Of a stretch of 64,000 nt of DNA, positions 50,706 to 59,696 are shown piece by piece. The translations under genes were made by a program, and so were the position numbers. The first letter of the stretch is position 1; each line of letters opens with the position of its first letter. Below the pieces are notes generated by a model, which made no database searches, was not told where the DNA came from, and worked only from the letters and a program-made list of their open reading frames with translations. This stretch comes from an uncultured Clostridia bacterium (lineage in GTDB: Bacteria; Bacillota; Clostridia; Oscillospirales; Acutalibacteraceae): positions 61,651 through 125,650 of the forward strand of contig CANRHD010000003.1 in NCBI GenBank assembly GCA_947630285.1, given 5' to 3'.

Positions 50706-51593
50706 TTAGATAAGCTCGTATTTTTTAAGTACCGCTCTTAGCTTCTGCGTATTTGCCTCGTTCATTTCGCAAAGCGGCAATCTGAGCGGACCTGCCGGAA
50801 GTCCCATCATATTCATAGCCACTTTAACGGGTATGGGGTTTACATCCATAAACATGGCGGTGCAAAGCTCAAGGTATTTAAGCTGAAGCTCCGCACTCTT
50901 TTTGAAATCGCCGTCAAGAGCGGCCTTGGCAATATTGTGAGCCTGTAATGGCATAATGTTTGAAAGCACGGAAATAACGCCTTTTCCGCCCAAAGACATG
51001 ATAGCCGTTATCTGGTCGTCGTTGCCGGAATAGATATAAAAATCGCTTCCGCAAAGGGACATGGTTTTCGCTATTGCGGAAAGATCGCCGGTAGCTTCCT
51101 TGGCGCCGTAAATTCTCTCATGCTTTGAAAGCTCAAGGTAAGTTTCGGGCTTAATACAGCATCCGGTTCTCGACGGTACATTGTAAAGTATTATCGGGGT
51201 GGAAACACGGTCTGCTATGTAATTAAAGTGCTTTATAAGACCTTCCTGCGAAGCCTTGTTATAATAAGGCGTAATCTGCAACAGGCCCTCAACGCCTATT
51301 TTTTCCGCCTCATTTGAAAGCTCAACGGCATAAGCCGTATCGTTAGAGCCCGTGGAAGCAATAACGGGGATACGCTTGTCTATAACTTCGACGGTGTATC
51401 TGATAGCCTCTATATGCTCCTCGTGAGAGAGAGTTGAGCCCTCACCGGTAGTTCCGCAGATTATAATTGCGTCGGTTGAGTTTTCAACCTGAAACTCAAG
51501 TAATTTTTTTAATGCCGGATAGTCTACTTTTCCGTCCTGTGTAAAGGGTGTAACGATTGCAACGCCTGCGCCTGTAAAAATAGGTTGTTTCAT
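50706..51593 (-). CDS. dapA: 4-hydroxy-tetrahydrodipicolinate synthase
   Basis: CGTTGEGSTLSHEEH, YYNKASQEGL, YNVPSRTGC, GAKEATGD. Confidence 0.97.
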   Translation of the reverse strand: MKQPIFTGAGVAIVTPFTQDGKVDYPALKKLLEFQVENSTDAIIICGTTGEGSTLSHEEHIEAIRYTVEVIDKRIPVIASTGSNDTAYAVELSNEAEKIGVEGLLQITPYYNKASQEGLIKHFNYIADRVSTPIILYNVPSRTGCCIKPETYLELSKHERIYGAKEATGDLSAIAKTMSLCGSDFYIYSGNDDQITAIMSLGGKGVISVLSNIMPLQAHNIAKAALDGDFKKSAELQLKYLELCTAMFMDVNPIPVKVAMNMMGLPAGPLRLPLCEMNEANTQKLRAVLKKYELI

Positions 51594-51608
51594 AGTAATA
51601 ACCTCCTG

Positions 51609-52703
51609 TTAATCCATATAGCCTTCCGCACAGAGAAGCTCCGCAAGCAATACTGCGCCGCCTGCCGCACCTCTCAAGGTGTTGTGAGAAAGACAAACAA
51701 ATTTATAGTCGTACTGTGTATCTTCACGAAGACGGCCGATTGAAATAGCCATACCGCCTTCAAGTGAACGGTTTAGTTTTGTCTGAGGCATATTGTCCTC
51801 GGTGAAATAGTTTAAAAACTGCTTGGGAGCAGAGGGTAAATCAAGCTCCTGCGGACGACCCTTAAAGCTTTTCCAAATTTCAAGCATTTGTTCCTTGGAG
51901 GGCTTTTTACCGTCTTCAAATCTTACAAAAACTGCGCCCATATGGCCGTTTGTAACGGGAACACGCAGGCATTGAGCGGTAAAGTTGGGCCTTTGCGAAT
52001 CGGCAATAACGCTTCCTTCGATTTTACCCCAGATTTTAAGCGGTTCCTTTTCGCTCTTTTCCTCCTCGCCGCCGATATAGGGGATTACATTGTCTACCAT
52101 TTCCGGCCAAGTCTCAAAGGTTTTTCCGGCACCCGAAATAGCCTGATAGGTACATACAAGCACATCTTTTACGCTGAAGCCCGCCTTGTCAATCGGGAAG
52201 AGCGCCGGCACATAGCCCTGAAGAGAGCAGTTGGGCTTAACGGCTATAAAGCCCCGTTTTGTGCCGAGCCTTTTTCTCTGCTGTGGGATTATATCTATAT
52301 GCTCTGGGTTAAGCTCGGGAAGAACCATCGGTACATCGGGGGTATGCCTGTGAGCGCTGTTATTTGAAACAACGGGACATTCCGCCTTTGCATATTTTTC
52401 CTCCAAAGCCTTAATTTCATCTTTTTTCATATCGACGGCGCAGAAAACAAAGTCAACCAAAGCGGCGATTTTTTCTACATCGTCAACAGCACTCATAACC
52501 GTTAAATCCTTAACGGACTCGGGAATATCGGTATCCATGCACCATTTTGCGCCTACTGCATCGGAATATTTTTTTCCGGCGGAACGGGGGCTTGCGGCTA
52601 CAGCGGTAATGTTAAACCACGGATGGCGGTCGAGTAAAGTGATAAATCTTTGACCTACCATGCCGGTTGCGCCGATAATTCCGACATTAAATTTCTTTTC
52701 CAC
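51609..52703 (-). CDS. asd: Aspartate-semialdehyde dehydrogenase
   Basis: VGIIGATGMVGQRFITLL, VKPNCSLQGYVPAL, GAGKTFETWPEM. Confidence 0.95.
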   Translation of the reverse strand: MEKKFNVGIIGATGMVGQRFITLLDRHPWFNITAVAASPRSAGKKYSDAVGAKWCMDTDIPESVKDLTVMSAVDDVEKIAALVDFVFCAVDMKKDEIKALEEKYAKAECPVVSNNSAHRHTPDVPMVLPELNPEHIDIIPQQRKRLGTKRGFIAVKPNCSLQGYVPALFPIDKAGFSVKDVLVCTYQAISGAGKTFETWPEMVDNVIPYIGGEEEKSEKEPLKIWGKIEGSVIADSQRPNFTAQCLRVPVTNGHMGAVFVRFEDGKKPSKEQMLEIWKSFKGRPQELDLPSAPKQFLNYFTEDNMPQTKLNRSLEGGMAISIGRLREDTQYDYKFVCLSHNTLRGAAGGAVLLAELLCAEGYMD

Positions 52704-52741
52704 TTGTAATTACCTCCGAAAAATGTTATTCTATTAGCTGC

Positions 52742-52770
52742 AAAAATAATAACCGGTATATAATACCGGT
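52742..52770 (-). terminator. Riboswitch expression-platform terminator hairpin
   Basis: Minus strand ACCGGTATTATATACCGGT followed by TATTATTTTTG. Confidence 0.65.
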
Positions 52771-52816
52771 CATCATCAGTTAAACGGGTGAAATTGAAAC
52801 TGTGTAATTTCAATAT

Positions 52817-52980
52817 GATAGCACTCCATCAAACAATGATGACAGTTATATTGTTATTCACAATATACCCAGACTAAAGTCAATCAGCCTAAACTTTGTC
52901 TTCGGCAAGAACACCTTTCATATGCGGTCATAAAACGCTGAATTTTCGCACATATTACTGATTGTTTTTGCACCTCTATC
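52817..52980 (-). ncRNA. Lysine riboswitch (L box) aptamer
   Basis: Minus-strand GATAGAGGTGC...AGTA...GCCGAAG...AGGCTGA...TCTGGGTATATTGTGAATAACAATATAACTGTCATCATTGTTTGATGGAGTGCTATC; GATAG/CTATC close P1; immediately upstream of asd-dapA-dapB. Confidence 0.9.
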
Positions 52981-52992
52981 GCAGTTACATAT

Positions 52993-53021
52993 ATAATACC
53001 ACCAATATATAGTATAGTCAA
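52993..53021 (-). promoter_or_regulatory. Promoter of the lysine-riboswitch/asd-dapAB transcript
   Basis: Minus-strand TTGACT - 17 nt - TATTAT. Confidence 0.75.
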
Positions 53022-53059
53022 ATAATTTTTTAATTTTATATACTTGTAGGAGAAATTAA

Positions 53060-54088
53060 ATGAAAAAAAGCGATTTTTACTACGATTTGCCTAAAGAGCG
53101 CATAGCGCAGACGCCGCTTGAACACCGTGACGCTTCAAAAATGATGGTAATAAACAGAAAAACCGATGTTATCGAAGATAAGCATTTTTACGATATTGCC
53201 GATTACCTCAACAAAGGCGACCTTTTAATACTAAACGACACAAAGGTTCTGCCTGCCCGTCTTTACGCTACCAAAGAGGACACCGGCGCAAGCGTTGAAT
53301 TTTTAATGCTAAACCAAATAGAAAACGATGTTTGGGAGGTTATGACAGGCCCGGGCAGGAGAGCGAAAAAAGGCTCGAAATTTGTTTTCGGTAACGGAAT
53401 TTTAAGGGCAGAAATTACCGAAATTAAGGATAACGGAAACAGAATTGCAAAATTCTCCTACGACGGCAACAACATATACGATGTGCTTTCAAAGGTGGGC
53501 GAGATGCCGCTTCCGCACTACATAACCGAAAAGCTCGATGACGCCGACAGGTACCAGACGGTATATGCCAAGGAGCTCGGCTCTGCCGCCGCACCGACAG
53601 CCGGTTTGCATTTTACCGAGGATATTTTCAAAAAGCTCAAAGAAAAGGGCGTAAATATCGGTTTTGTCACCCTGCATGTCGGAATAGGGACCTTCAGACC
53701 CGTTAAAACAGAAAATATAGAAGAACATCTTATGCACTCGGAGCATTACTTTTTGCCCGGTGAAACCGCCGATTTGATTAACAAAACCAAGGCAAACGGA
53801 GGCAGGGTTATAGCCGTTGGTACGACAAGCTGCCGAACGCTTGAAAGCGTTGCAACCTACAAGTCTGAAATTTGCGAGGCGGAGGGCTGGACAAGCATTT
53901 TTATTTATCCGGGATATGAATTTAAATGTATAGACGGTCTGCTTACAAATTTCCACTTGCCGGAAAGCACGCTTATTATGCTCGTCTCGGCTTTTTATGA
54001 CAGGGAAAAGGTACTTTGTGCATATAAAAAAGCGATTGAAGATAATTACAGATTTTTTAGTTTCGGAGATTGTATGCTCCTGCTGTAA
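53060..54088 (+). CDS. queA: tRNA preQ1(34) S-adenosylmethionine ribosyltransferase-isomerase
   Basis: [48 protein letters not shown]. Confidence 0.97.
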   Translation: MKKSDFYYDLPKERIAQTPLEHRDASKMMVINRKTDVIEDKHFYDIADYLNKGDLLILNDTKVLPARLYATKEDTGASVEFLMLNQIENDVWEVMTGPGRRAKKGSKFVFGNGILRAEITEIKDNGNRIAKFSYDGNNIYDVLSKVGEMPLPHYITEKLDDADRYQTVYAKELGSAAAPTAGLHFTEDIFKKLKEKGVNIGFVTLHVGIGTFRPVKTENIEEHLMHSEHYFLPGETADLINKTKANGGRVIAVGTTSCRTLESVATYKSEICEAEGWTSIFIYPGYEFKCIDGLLTNFHLPESTLIMLVSAFYDREKVLCAYKKAIEDNYRFFSFGDCMLLL

Positions 54089-54122
54089 TTAATAATTACT
54101 GCTATTTGAAATCAGGTGTAAT

Positions 54123-55253
54123 ATGTATAAGCTATTGAAAAACGAGGGCACAGCGAGAAGGGGAGAGTTTACAACCGTTCACGGGACGGTTCAAACGCCT
54201 GCTTTTATGAATGTTGCCACGGCAGGTGCGATAAAAGGCGCTCTGTCTTCCTATGATTTAAAGGAAATAGGCTGTCAGGTTCAGCTTTGCAATACCTATC
54301 ATCTTCATGTAAGACCGGGAGATGATTTAATAAAACAGCTCGGCGGACTTCATAAGTTTACCGGCTGGGAAGGCCCGATACTTACCGACAGCGGCGGCTT
54401 TCAGGTATTCTCGCTTGCAAAGCTTCGCAAAATACGGGAGCAGGGTGTTGATTTTAACTCCCATGTTGACGGCAGACACATTTTTATGGGGCCTGAGGAA
54501 AGTATGCAAATACAGTCAAATTTGGGCTCGACGATAGCTATGGCTTTTGACGAATGTGTTGAAAATCCGGCGCAATACGATTATGCAAAGCAGTCGAGCG
54601 AAAGAACCGTGCGTTGGCTTAAACGCTGTAAAGCCGAAATGCAAAGACTCAACGCATTGCCCGATACCGTCAACAACAAACAGCTTTTATTCGGTATAAA
54701 CCAGGGCGCCACTTATGAGGATTTAAGAATTGAAAATATGAAACGCATAGCAGAGCTTGAGCTTGACGGCTATGCTGTAGGCGGCCTTGCGGTGGGCGAG
54801 CCGAAGGAGGAAATGTACTCGATAATTTCCGCAGTAGAGCCTTTTATGCCAAAGGATAAAATCCGTTACCTTATGGGTGTGGGCACACCGGGTAATATAC
54901 TTGAGGGCGTCAGCAGGGGAATAGACCTTTTTGACTGCGTTATGCCCTCAAGAAATGCAAGACACGGACATTTGTTTACCAATATGGGAATTATTAATAT
55001 CAATAACGAAAAATACCGCAACGATATGTCACCGATTGAAGAAGGATGCCTGTGTCCCACATGCCGGAGGCACTCAAAAGCGTACATACGCCATCTTTTT
55101 AAAGCAAAGGAAATGCTTGCTATGAGGCTTTGTGTTACGCATAACCTATATTTTTATAATATGCTTATGGCTAAAATCCGTGAGGCGCTTGATAACGGCT
55201 GTTTTGATGAATTTAAGAAAAAATACACCGATTTGCTCGATACGAGAATATAA
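54123..55253 (+). CDS. tgt: tRNA-guanine transglycosylase
   Basis: TPAFMNVATAGAIKG, TDSGGFQVFSLAKLRKI, GGLAVGEPKEEM. Confidence 0.97.
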   Translation: MYKLLKNEGTARRGEFTTVHGTVQTPAFMNVATAGAIKGALSSYDLKEIGCQVQLCNTYHLHVRPGDDLIKQLGGLHKFTGWEGPILTDSGGFQVFSLAKLRKIREQGVDFNSHVDGRHIFMGPEESMQIQSNLGSTIAMAFDECVENPAQYDYAKQSSERTVRWLKRCKAEMQRLNALPDTVNNKQLLFGINQGATYEDLRIENMKRIAELELDGYAVGGLAVGEPKEEMYSIISAVEPFMPKDKIRYLMGVGTPGNILEGVSRGIDLFDCVMPSRNARHGHLFTNMGIININNEKYRNDMSPIEEGCLCPTCRRHSKAYIRHLFKAKEMLAMRLCVTHNLYFYNMLMAKIREALDNGCFDEFKKKYTDLLDTRI

Positions 55254-55338
55254 GTAATTTTAATTGTAATAATCGCTTGCAATATTTATAAAAGCAATGT
55301 ATAATACATAATGTTAAATTTATTTTGGAGGAAATATA

Positions 55339-55743
55339 ATGTATTTTTTAAACTTCTTAGAGGCTACGGCTACCCCAAACACTAAGAACAGTATGCTTTC
55401 AACCATTCTTTTGATGGTTGTGCTTTTCGCAGGAATGTATTTCTTTATGATCAGACCTCAGAAAAAACAGCAAAAGAAAGAACAGGAAATGCGTGAGAAA
55501 ACCCAGGTCGGTGATGAAATTACAACTATCGGCGGAATTATGGGACGAGTTGTTACCGTTAAAGAAGACTCTTTAATTATCGAAACCGGCGCAGACAGAA
55601 ACAAGATGAAAATTACACGCTGGGCCATTCAGACAAATAATACCGCAAACGAAAAACTGATGGCTGAAAGGGAGGCTGCCAGGGCGGCCGCCGAAAAGGA
55701 AAGAGAAGACAAAAAAAATAAAAAAGACAAAAAAGATAACTGA
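55339..55743 (+). CDS. yajC: Preprotein translocase subunit YajC
   Basis: FMIRPQKKQQKKEQEMREKTQVGDEITTIGGIMGRVV. Confidence 0.93.
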   Translation: MYFLNFLEATATPNTKNSMLSTILLMVVLFAGMYFFMIRPQKKQQKKEQEMREKTQVGDEITTIGGIMGRVVTVKEDSLIIETGADRNKMKITRWAIQTNNTANEKLMAEREAARAAAEKEREDKKNKKDKKDN

Positions 55744-55761
55744 TTTAAGTAATAATAAAAC

Positions 55762-55804
55762 AAACCCTCTCATAACCTTTAATAGGTCGTGAGGGGGTTA
55801 TTTT
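55762..55804 (+). terminator. Intrinsic terminator after yajC
   Basis: AACCCTCTCA...TGAGGGGGTTATTTT. Confidence 0.65.
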
Positions 55805-56209
55805 ATGCAAAAAAACAAATCTGCGCCTATAATAAATTACCTTATTTCTTACGCTTTGGCGGCGCTTATAGGTTTAGCGGCGTTTATAGCCGTACTGTCG
55901 GTGCTGTCGCTGATTAATTTAAAAAATCCTATTTTTGACGCCCACGAATTTATAGCTCAAATAATATCGGTAATTATAGCCTCGGCAATAACCGGCATTG
56001 TGTGCGGCAGGGTAAAAAACAAGGCAATAATAAACGGCTGCGTCTCCGGAGTATTTTTGAGCCTTTTTATTATTATACTCATTACGATAATAAGCTCCGG
56101 TAAATTTAATTTAAAAGAGCTTATAATTATAGCGCTTTGCATCGGCGTATCCGCCGCAAGCTCGGTAGTTAAAACCAACTTTCTGAAACCAAAACGGAGG
56201 AGAAAATGA
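55805..56209 (+). CDS. TIGR04086-like small membrane protein
   Basis: Four predicted TM helices, follows yajC as in related Clostridia. Confidence 0.6.
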   Translation: MQKNKSAPIINYLISYALAALIGLAAFIAVLSVLSLINLKNPIFDAHEFIAQIISVIIASAITGIVCGRVKNKAIINGCVSGVFLSLFIIILITIISSGKFNLKELIIIALCIGVSAASSVVKTNFLKPKRRRK

Positions 56210-56838
56210 TTAAAAGACGGAAATTTGTCAAAAGAAAAAGAACAAAAAGCAGTAAATTTATAAAGAGCAATCAAAAGACGGTTTTTTTGGTATTTATATT
56301 TATTATAGGAGTTTTTTCGGGAGCGTTTTCCATAAAAAATGCGGACGGTCAAACGCTCATTAAAATAAAGGAGCTGACCGAAAACTACATAACGCTTAAA
56401 AGCACCGATTCCGTTTTGCAGAACTTTATTTCGGCGTCGGTTACGGATCTTATATTTATAAGCATATCCGCAGTTTTCGGGCTTTGCTTAATAGGCGCAC
56501 CCGTGCTTTGGGCGCTTCCTGCGGTAAGGGGCCTGGGCATAGGCATAATTTTGGGATACATATACAGCAATTACAGCGTAAACGGTCTGTTGTACGCAAT
56601 AGCTGCAATATGTATTCCTACATCTGTTTCGGCCTGCGCTTTAATTATAAGCTGTAAAGAGAGCATTTTAACCGTTAAGGATTTAGAGCTTGCTTTTTCA
56701 AATCAAAAGGAATTTAATGTAAAGCAGTATTATAAATTTTACTTTCTGAGAAATGTATTATTGTACCTTGCGATGCTTTTTTCGGCAGCTCTGGGAAGCG
56801 TTATAGTGTTGCTCCCGTCGGTCAGTCTTCCGAATTAA
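56206..56838 (+). CDS. SpoIIM-like stage II sporulation membrane protein
   Basis: Multi-TM; FIIGVFSGAFS..., GLGIGIILGYIY segment typical of the SpoIIM family. Confidence 0.65.
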   Translation: MIKRRKFVKRKRTKSSKFIKSNQKTVFLVFIFIIGVFSGAFSIKNADGQTLIKIKELTENYITLKSTDSVLQNFISASVTDLIFISISAVFGLCLIGAPVLWALPAVRGLGIGIILGYIYSNYSVNGLLYAIAAICIPTSVSACALIISCKESILTVKDLELAFSNQKEFNVKQYYKFYFLRNVLLYLAMLFSAALGSVIVLLPSVSLPN

Positions 56839-56842
56839 CATT

Positions 56843-57838
56843 TTATTCGGGGTCATCGGGAAGACCCTGCTTAACATTGGCAAGCGGATTGCTCTCGGAA
56901 GCCTTTTTGAGCTGTTCGTCAACAATGTGAGTGTATATTTCGGTAGTGCCGAGGTTTTCGTGGCCTAAAATATCCTTTAAAACAAGCACATCAACATTAC
57001 CGTATTGATACATAAGGGTAGCGGCGGTATGCCTTAGCTTGTGTGTGGATAAGCCTCTGCCTTCAAGACCCGCCTTTTCAAGATTTTCATATACGATATG
57101 CTGTACCGTTTTGGGGCTGATCCTTTTAAGCCTGCTGCTCAAAAACAGGGCGTCTTTATCTATAACGCCGTCAACGGGGCGGACAGCCATATAGTTTTTA
57201 ACAGCGTCGATGCACGCTTGGTTTAAATATACGGTTCTCTCTTTATTTCCTTTGCCTGTAATATAAAGAGTATTGTTATCTCTTATATCTCTGTAATTAA
57301 TCGAGACAAGCTCCGAAAGCCTTAAACCGCAGTTGAGAAAAAGCACCAAAATGCAAAAATCCCTTTCTTTGTACTTGCCCTCAACACAGTTCAAAAGCCT
57401 CAGACTCTCATCAAGAGTAAGATATTTGGGCTTGGCCTTTTTCTTTTTGGGAGTTTCGAGTTCTTCCATGGGATTTTCGTCCAAAAGCTTTTGCTGAACG
57501 GATAAATACTTGAAAAAAGCCCTTATGCTTGCAACCTTTCTCGCTCTTGAAGCGGAGTCGTTTTTTCTTTCACTTTTACAGTAAGACAAAAAAATGTAAG
57601 CGTCGTTTAATGTAACTTCCTTTAAAAAGGGGAGGTCAACATCGCTTATATCAATATCCTCAATAGTTGTATCCGCAGGTACCAAACCTTTTTCTTTTTT
57701 TAAAAACTTTAAGAAGAGCTTATTGTCAAGACAATATTCTTCAACCGTAAGAGTGGATTTGTTCTTAACAATATAAATATTTTGTAAAAAATCCTTTAAA
57801 AGCTGCGGCAAATTTGGATCGTTGGAATATTTAAGCAT
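56843..57838 (-). CDS. Tyrosine recombinase, XerC/XerD type
   Basis: LFLNCGLRLSELVSI, LSTHKLRHTAATLMYQYG, ILGHENLGTTEIYTHI catalytic RHRHY pattern. Confidence 0.92.
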   Translation of the reverse strand: MLKYSNDPNLPQLLKDFLQNIYIVKNKSTLTVEEYCLDNKLFLKFLKKEKGLVPADTTIEDIDISDVDLPFLKEVTLNDAYIFLSYCKSERKNDSASRARKVASIRAFFKYLSVQQKLLDENPMEELETPKKKKAKPKYLTLDESLRLLNCVEGKYKERDFCILVLFLNCGLRLSELVSINYRDIRDNNTLYITGKGNKERTVYLNQACIDAVKNYMAVRPVDGVIDKDALFLSSRLKRISPKTVQHIVYENLEKAGLEGRGLSTHKLRHTAATLMYQYGNVDVLVLKDILGHENLGTTEIYTHIVDEQLKKASESNPLANVKQGLPDDPE

Positions 57839-58713
57839 AAAATTAAAGCCTCCGTGAAACAGTTTCACAAAAAGATATACTAAGAATAAAAAAATTGTTT
57901 ATTTGAATGTAATTAAGTAAGGGTAATAAAAGAGTGTAAGTGTTTAAATAATATAGAAATATAAAAATTCGCCTGAAACGAATTAAAATAAGCAAAAAAG
58001 CGCAAAATCCAAAAATTTAAGTAACACTTTATTATAAATCTATTTTATCAGCAATATGCAAAAATTTCAAATATATTTGCAATAAAACAATTTTTTTAAA
58101 TATTAAGCGTCGAATAGAAATTTTAAAATAAGGCTGAGTATCATTTAAAAATTTTCTATCGTCTAAAAACAAGAATTAAAAAGTAAAGATTAGGTAAATT
58201 AGAAAAATTAATTATTAAAGTCGGATAAAATTTAAACACCGGAGCTTGAGAGAAAAATTATATCGGAAATCAGTTTATAAATAAATTAAAAATGCCGACA
58301 AAGAATTTAAGAAAATAAAAACTAAATTAAAACCAAAAATAGCTTATACAGTAAAAACTGTTCTTATTACATCATAAACAGCCAATATTATCAACCAATC
58401 AAATATAAGGAATAAGCAAATTAAGCAATAATATGGTAATATTTACCTGATATTTGCCCAAAACCCCGTTTTTTCCTCCCCTTAATTATACAAAATATCA
58501 ATTATGTATAATTACTGATATTTTTTTACCGCCCTGCTTTGCCCCAATTAAAAAAATAAATTAAAAGAAATTGAGGCTTATAAAGGCAAAAGCAATTATA
58601 AAATCCTCAATTAAATAGATTTTGCAAATGTGGTTCTTAAATTTTATAAGCTGAAACGGTAAAAATATAAGTTTAGTTTAACTTAGTTAAGTTTAATTTA
58701 ATTATAATAAATC

Positions 58714-58941
58714 TTATTTTTTAGAAATAACAGAAATCACTTTTTGTATTTTTTCATCGTCGGCGTTTAAAAATTTATTTACGGCATAATCCGCAATGTT
58801 ATATAAATTCAAGTCTGCAAATTTATTCTCATTTGGCTTTTGGCCGTATTTTTTGGCAATTTTATTTGCCGCAATTACACTTCCCGTTACAACGGCGCCG
58901 GCGGCCAAACGAGAATAAAAATTAATCCATTTACCTTTCAT
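58714..58941 (-). CDS. Hypothetical small protein
   Basis: RBS and overlapping operon position with the downstream genes; no recognised family. Confidence 0.5.
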   Translation of the reverse strand: MKGKWINFYSRLAAGAVVTGSVIAANKIAKKYGQKPNENKFADLNLYNIADYAVNKFLNADDEKIQKVISVISKK

Positions 58942-58942
58942 T

Positions 58943-59695
58943 TTAAATCTCCTTTTCAGTAATGGGAATTAAACTTCCTATATCGGTTAAATCGCCCTTT
59001 GCGAGGCTTATTAAATCAATTTTATAGTTTTTTGCAAAGCTTTTAATATTATCATAACACGAATGATTTTTTATGTCACCGAAAAAGACAATTTTTTTAT
59101 CCGAAATCTTACCGCAACAGCCGCCGAAAAAGCCGTAATCAAAGCCCTTTAGCCTGACGCTCCCTTTCTTTACAAGCAGGACATCGAGTTTTTCCGCTTT
59201 TAAAGTCTTATAAATGCTTTCGTCATCGGTGATAAATGCGCTGTCCGTCAAAGGACAAAGCGAACATTTTACATAGCCCTGGTTAACATTTATAATTTTT
59301 ATATTATGTTCTCCTGCAAAATTTAACAGGCTTTGAGAAGTGCATTTTGTATTGCAAATTAAAAGCTTTTCCGTTATAACACAGTTTAAAAGACAGTCGG
59401 ACGGATAATCTCCCGATACCGTTTCGTCTATGAAATTAACTTTAAAGCCTAACTTATTTAGTTTTTCCGCAAGCTCCGATTGCGAATTATCGGCAAAAGC
59501 GACGCCGTTTCCGCAGTAATTTACCGACAAATCCGCATGATTTGAAATTTTTGACGAAATTCGCCTGTTTTCGCTTGTTATAAGTAAGTTTACCCCTAAT
59601 TTTGAAAGCTCGTCCTCAAACGGAATAATGCCGTTTCCTGCAATGCAGAAGTCAACATCGTTTTCGGGCAAATGGGCGTTTTTAACAAATTTCAT
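58943..59695 (-). CDS. DUF6873 / GME-fold (amidinotransferase-like) hypothetical protein
   Basis: Internal pseudo-repeats and FFGGCCGKIS near the C-terminus; tentative family. Confidence 0.5.
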   Translation of the reverse strand: MKFVKNAHLPENDVDFCIAGNGIIPFEDELSKLGVNLLITSENRRISSKISNHADLSVNYCGNGVAFADNSQSELAEKLNKLGFKVNFIDETVSGDYPSDCLLNCVITEKLLICNTKCTSQSLLNFAGEHNIKIINVNQGYVKCSLCPLTDSAFITDDESIYKTLKAEKLDVLLVKKGSVRLKGFDYGFFGGCCGKISDKKIVFFGDIKNHSCYDNIKSFAKNYKIDLISLAKGDLTDIGSLIPITEKEI

Positions 59696-59696
59696 A

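Noticed and set aside
53022-53059. preQ1 riboswitch ahead of queA-tgt
   Set aside because: The leader is too short and AT-rich with no preQ1 aptamer core; the structured RNA in this gap reads leftward and is the lysine riboswitch.
56843-57838. Tyrosine recombinase as an integrase of an ICE or prophage
   Set aside because: Sequence looks like chromosomal XerC/D and neighbours are housekeeping genes; no mobile cargo.
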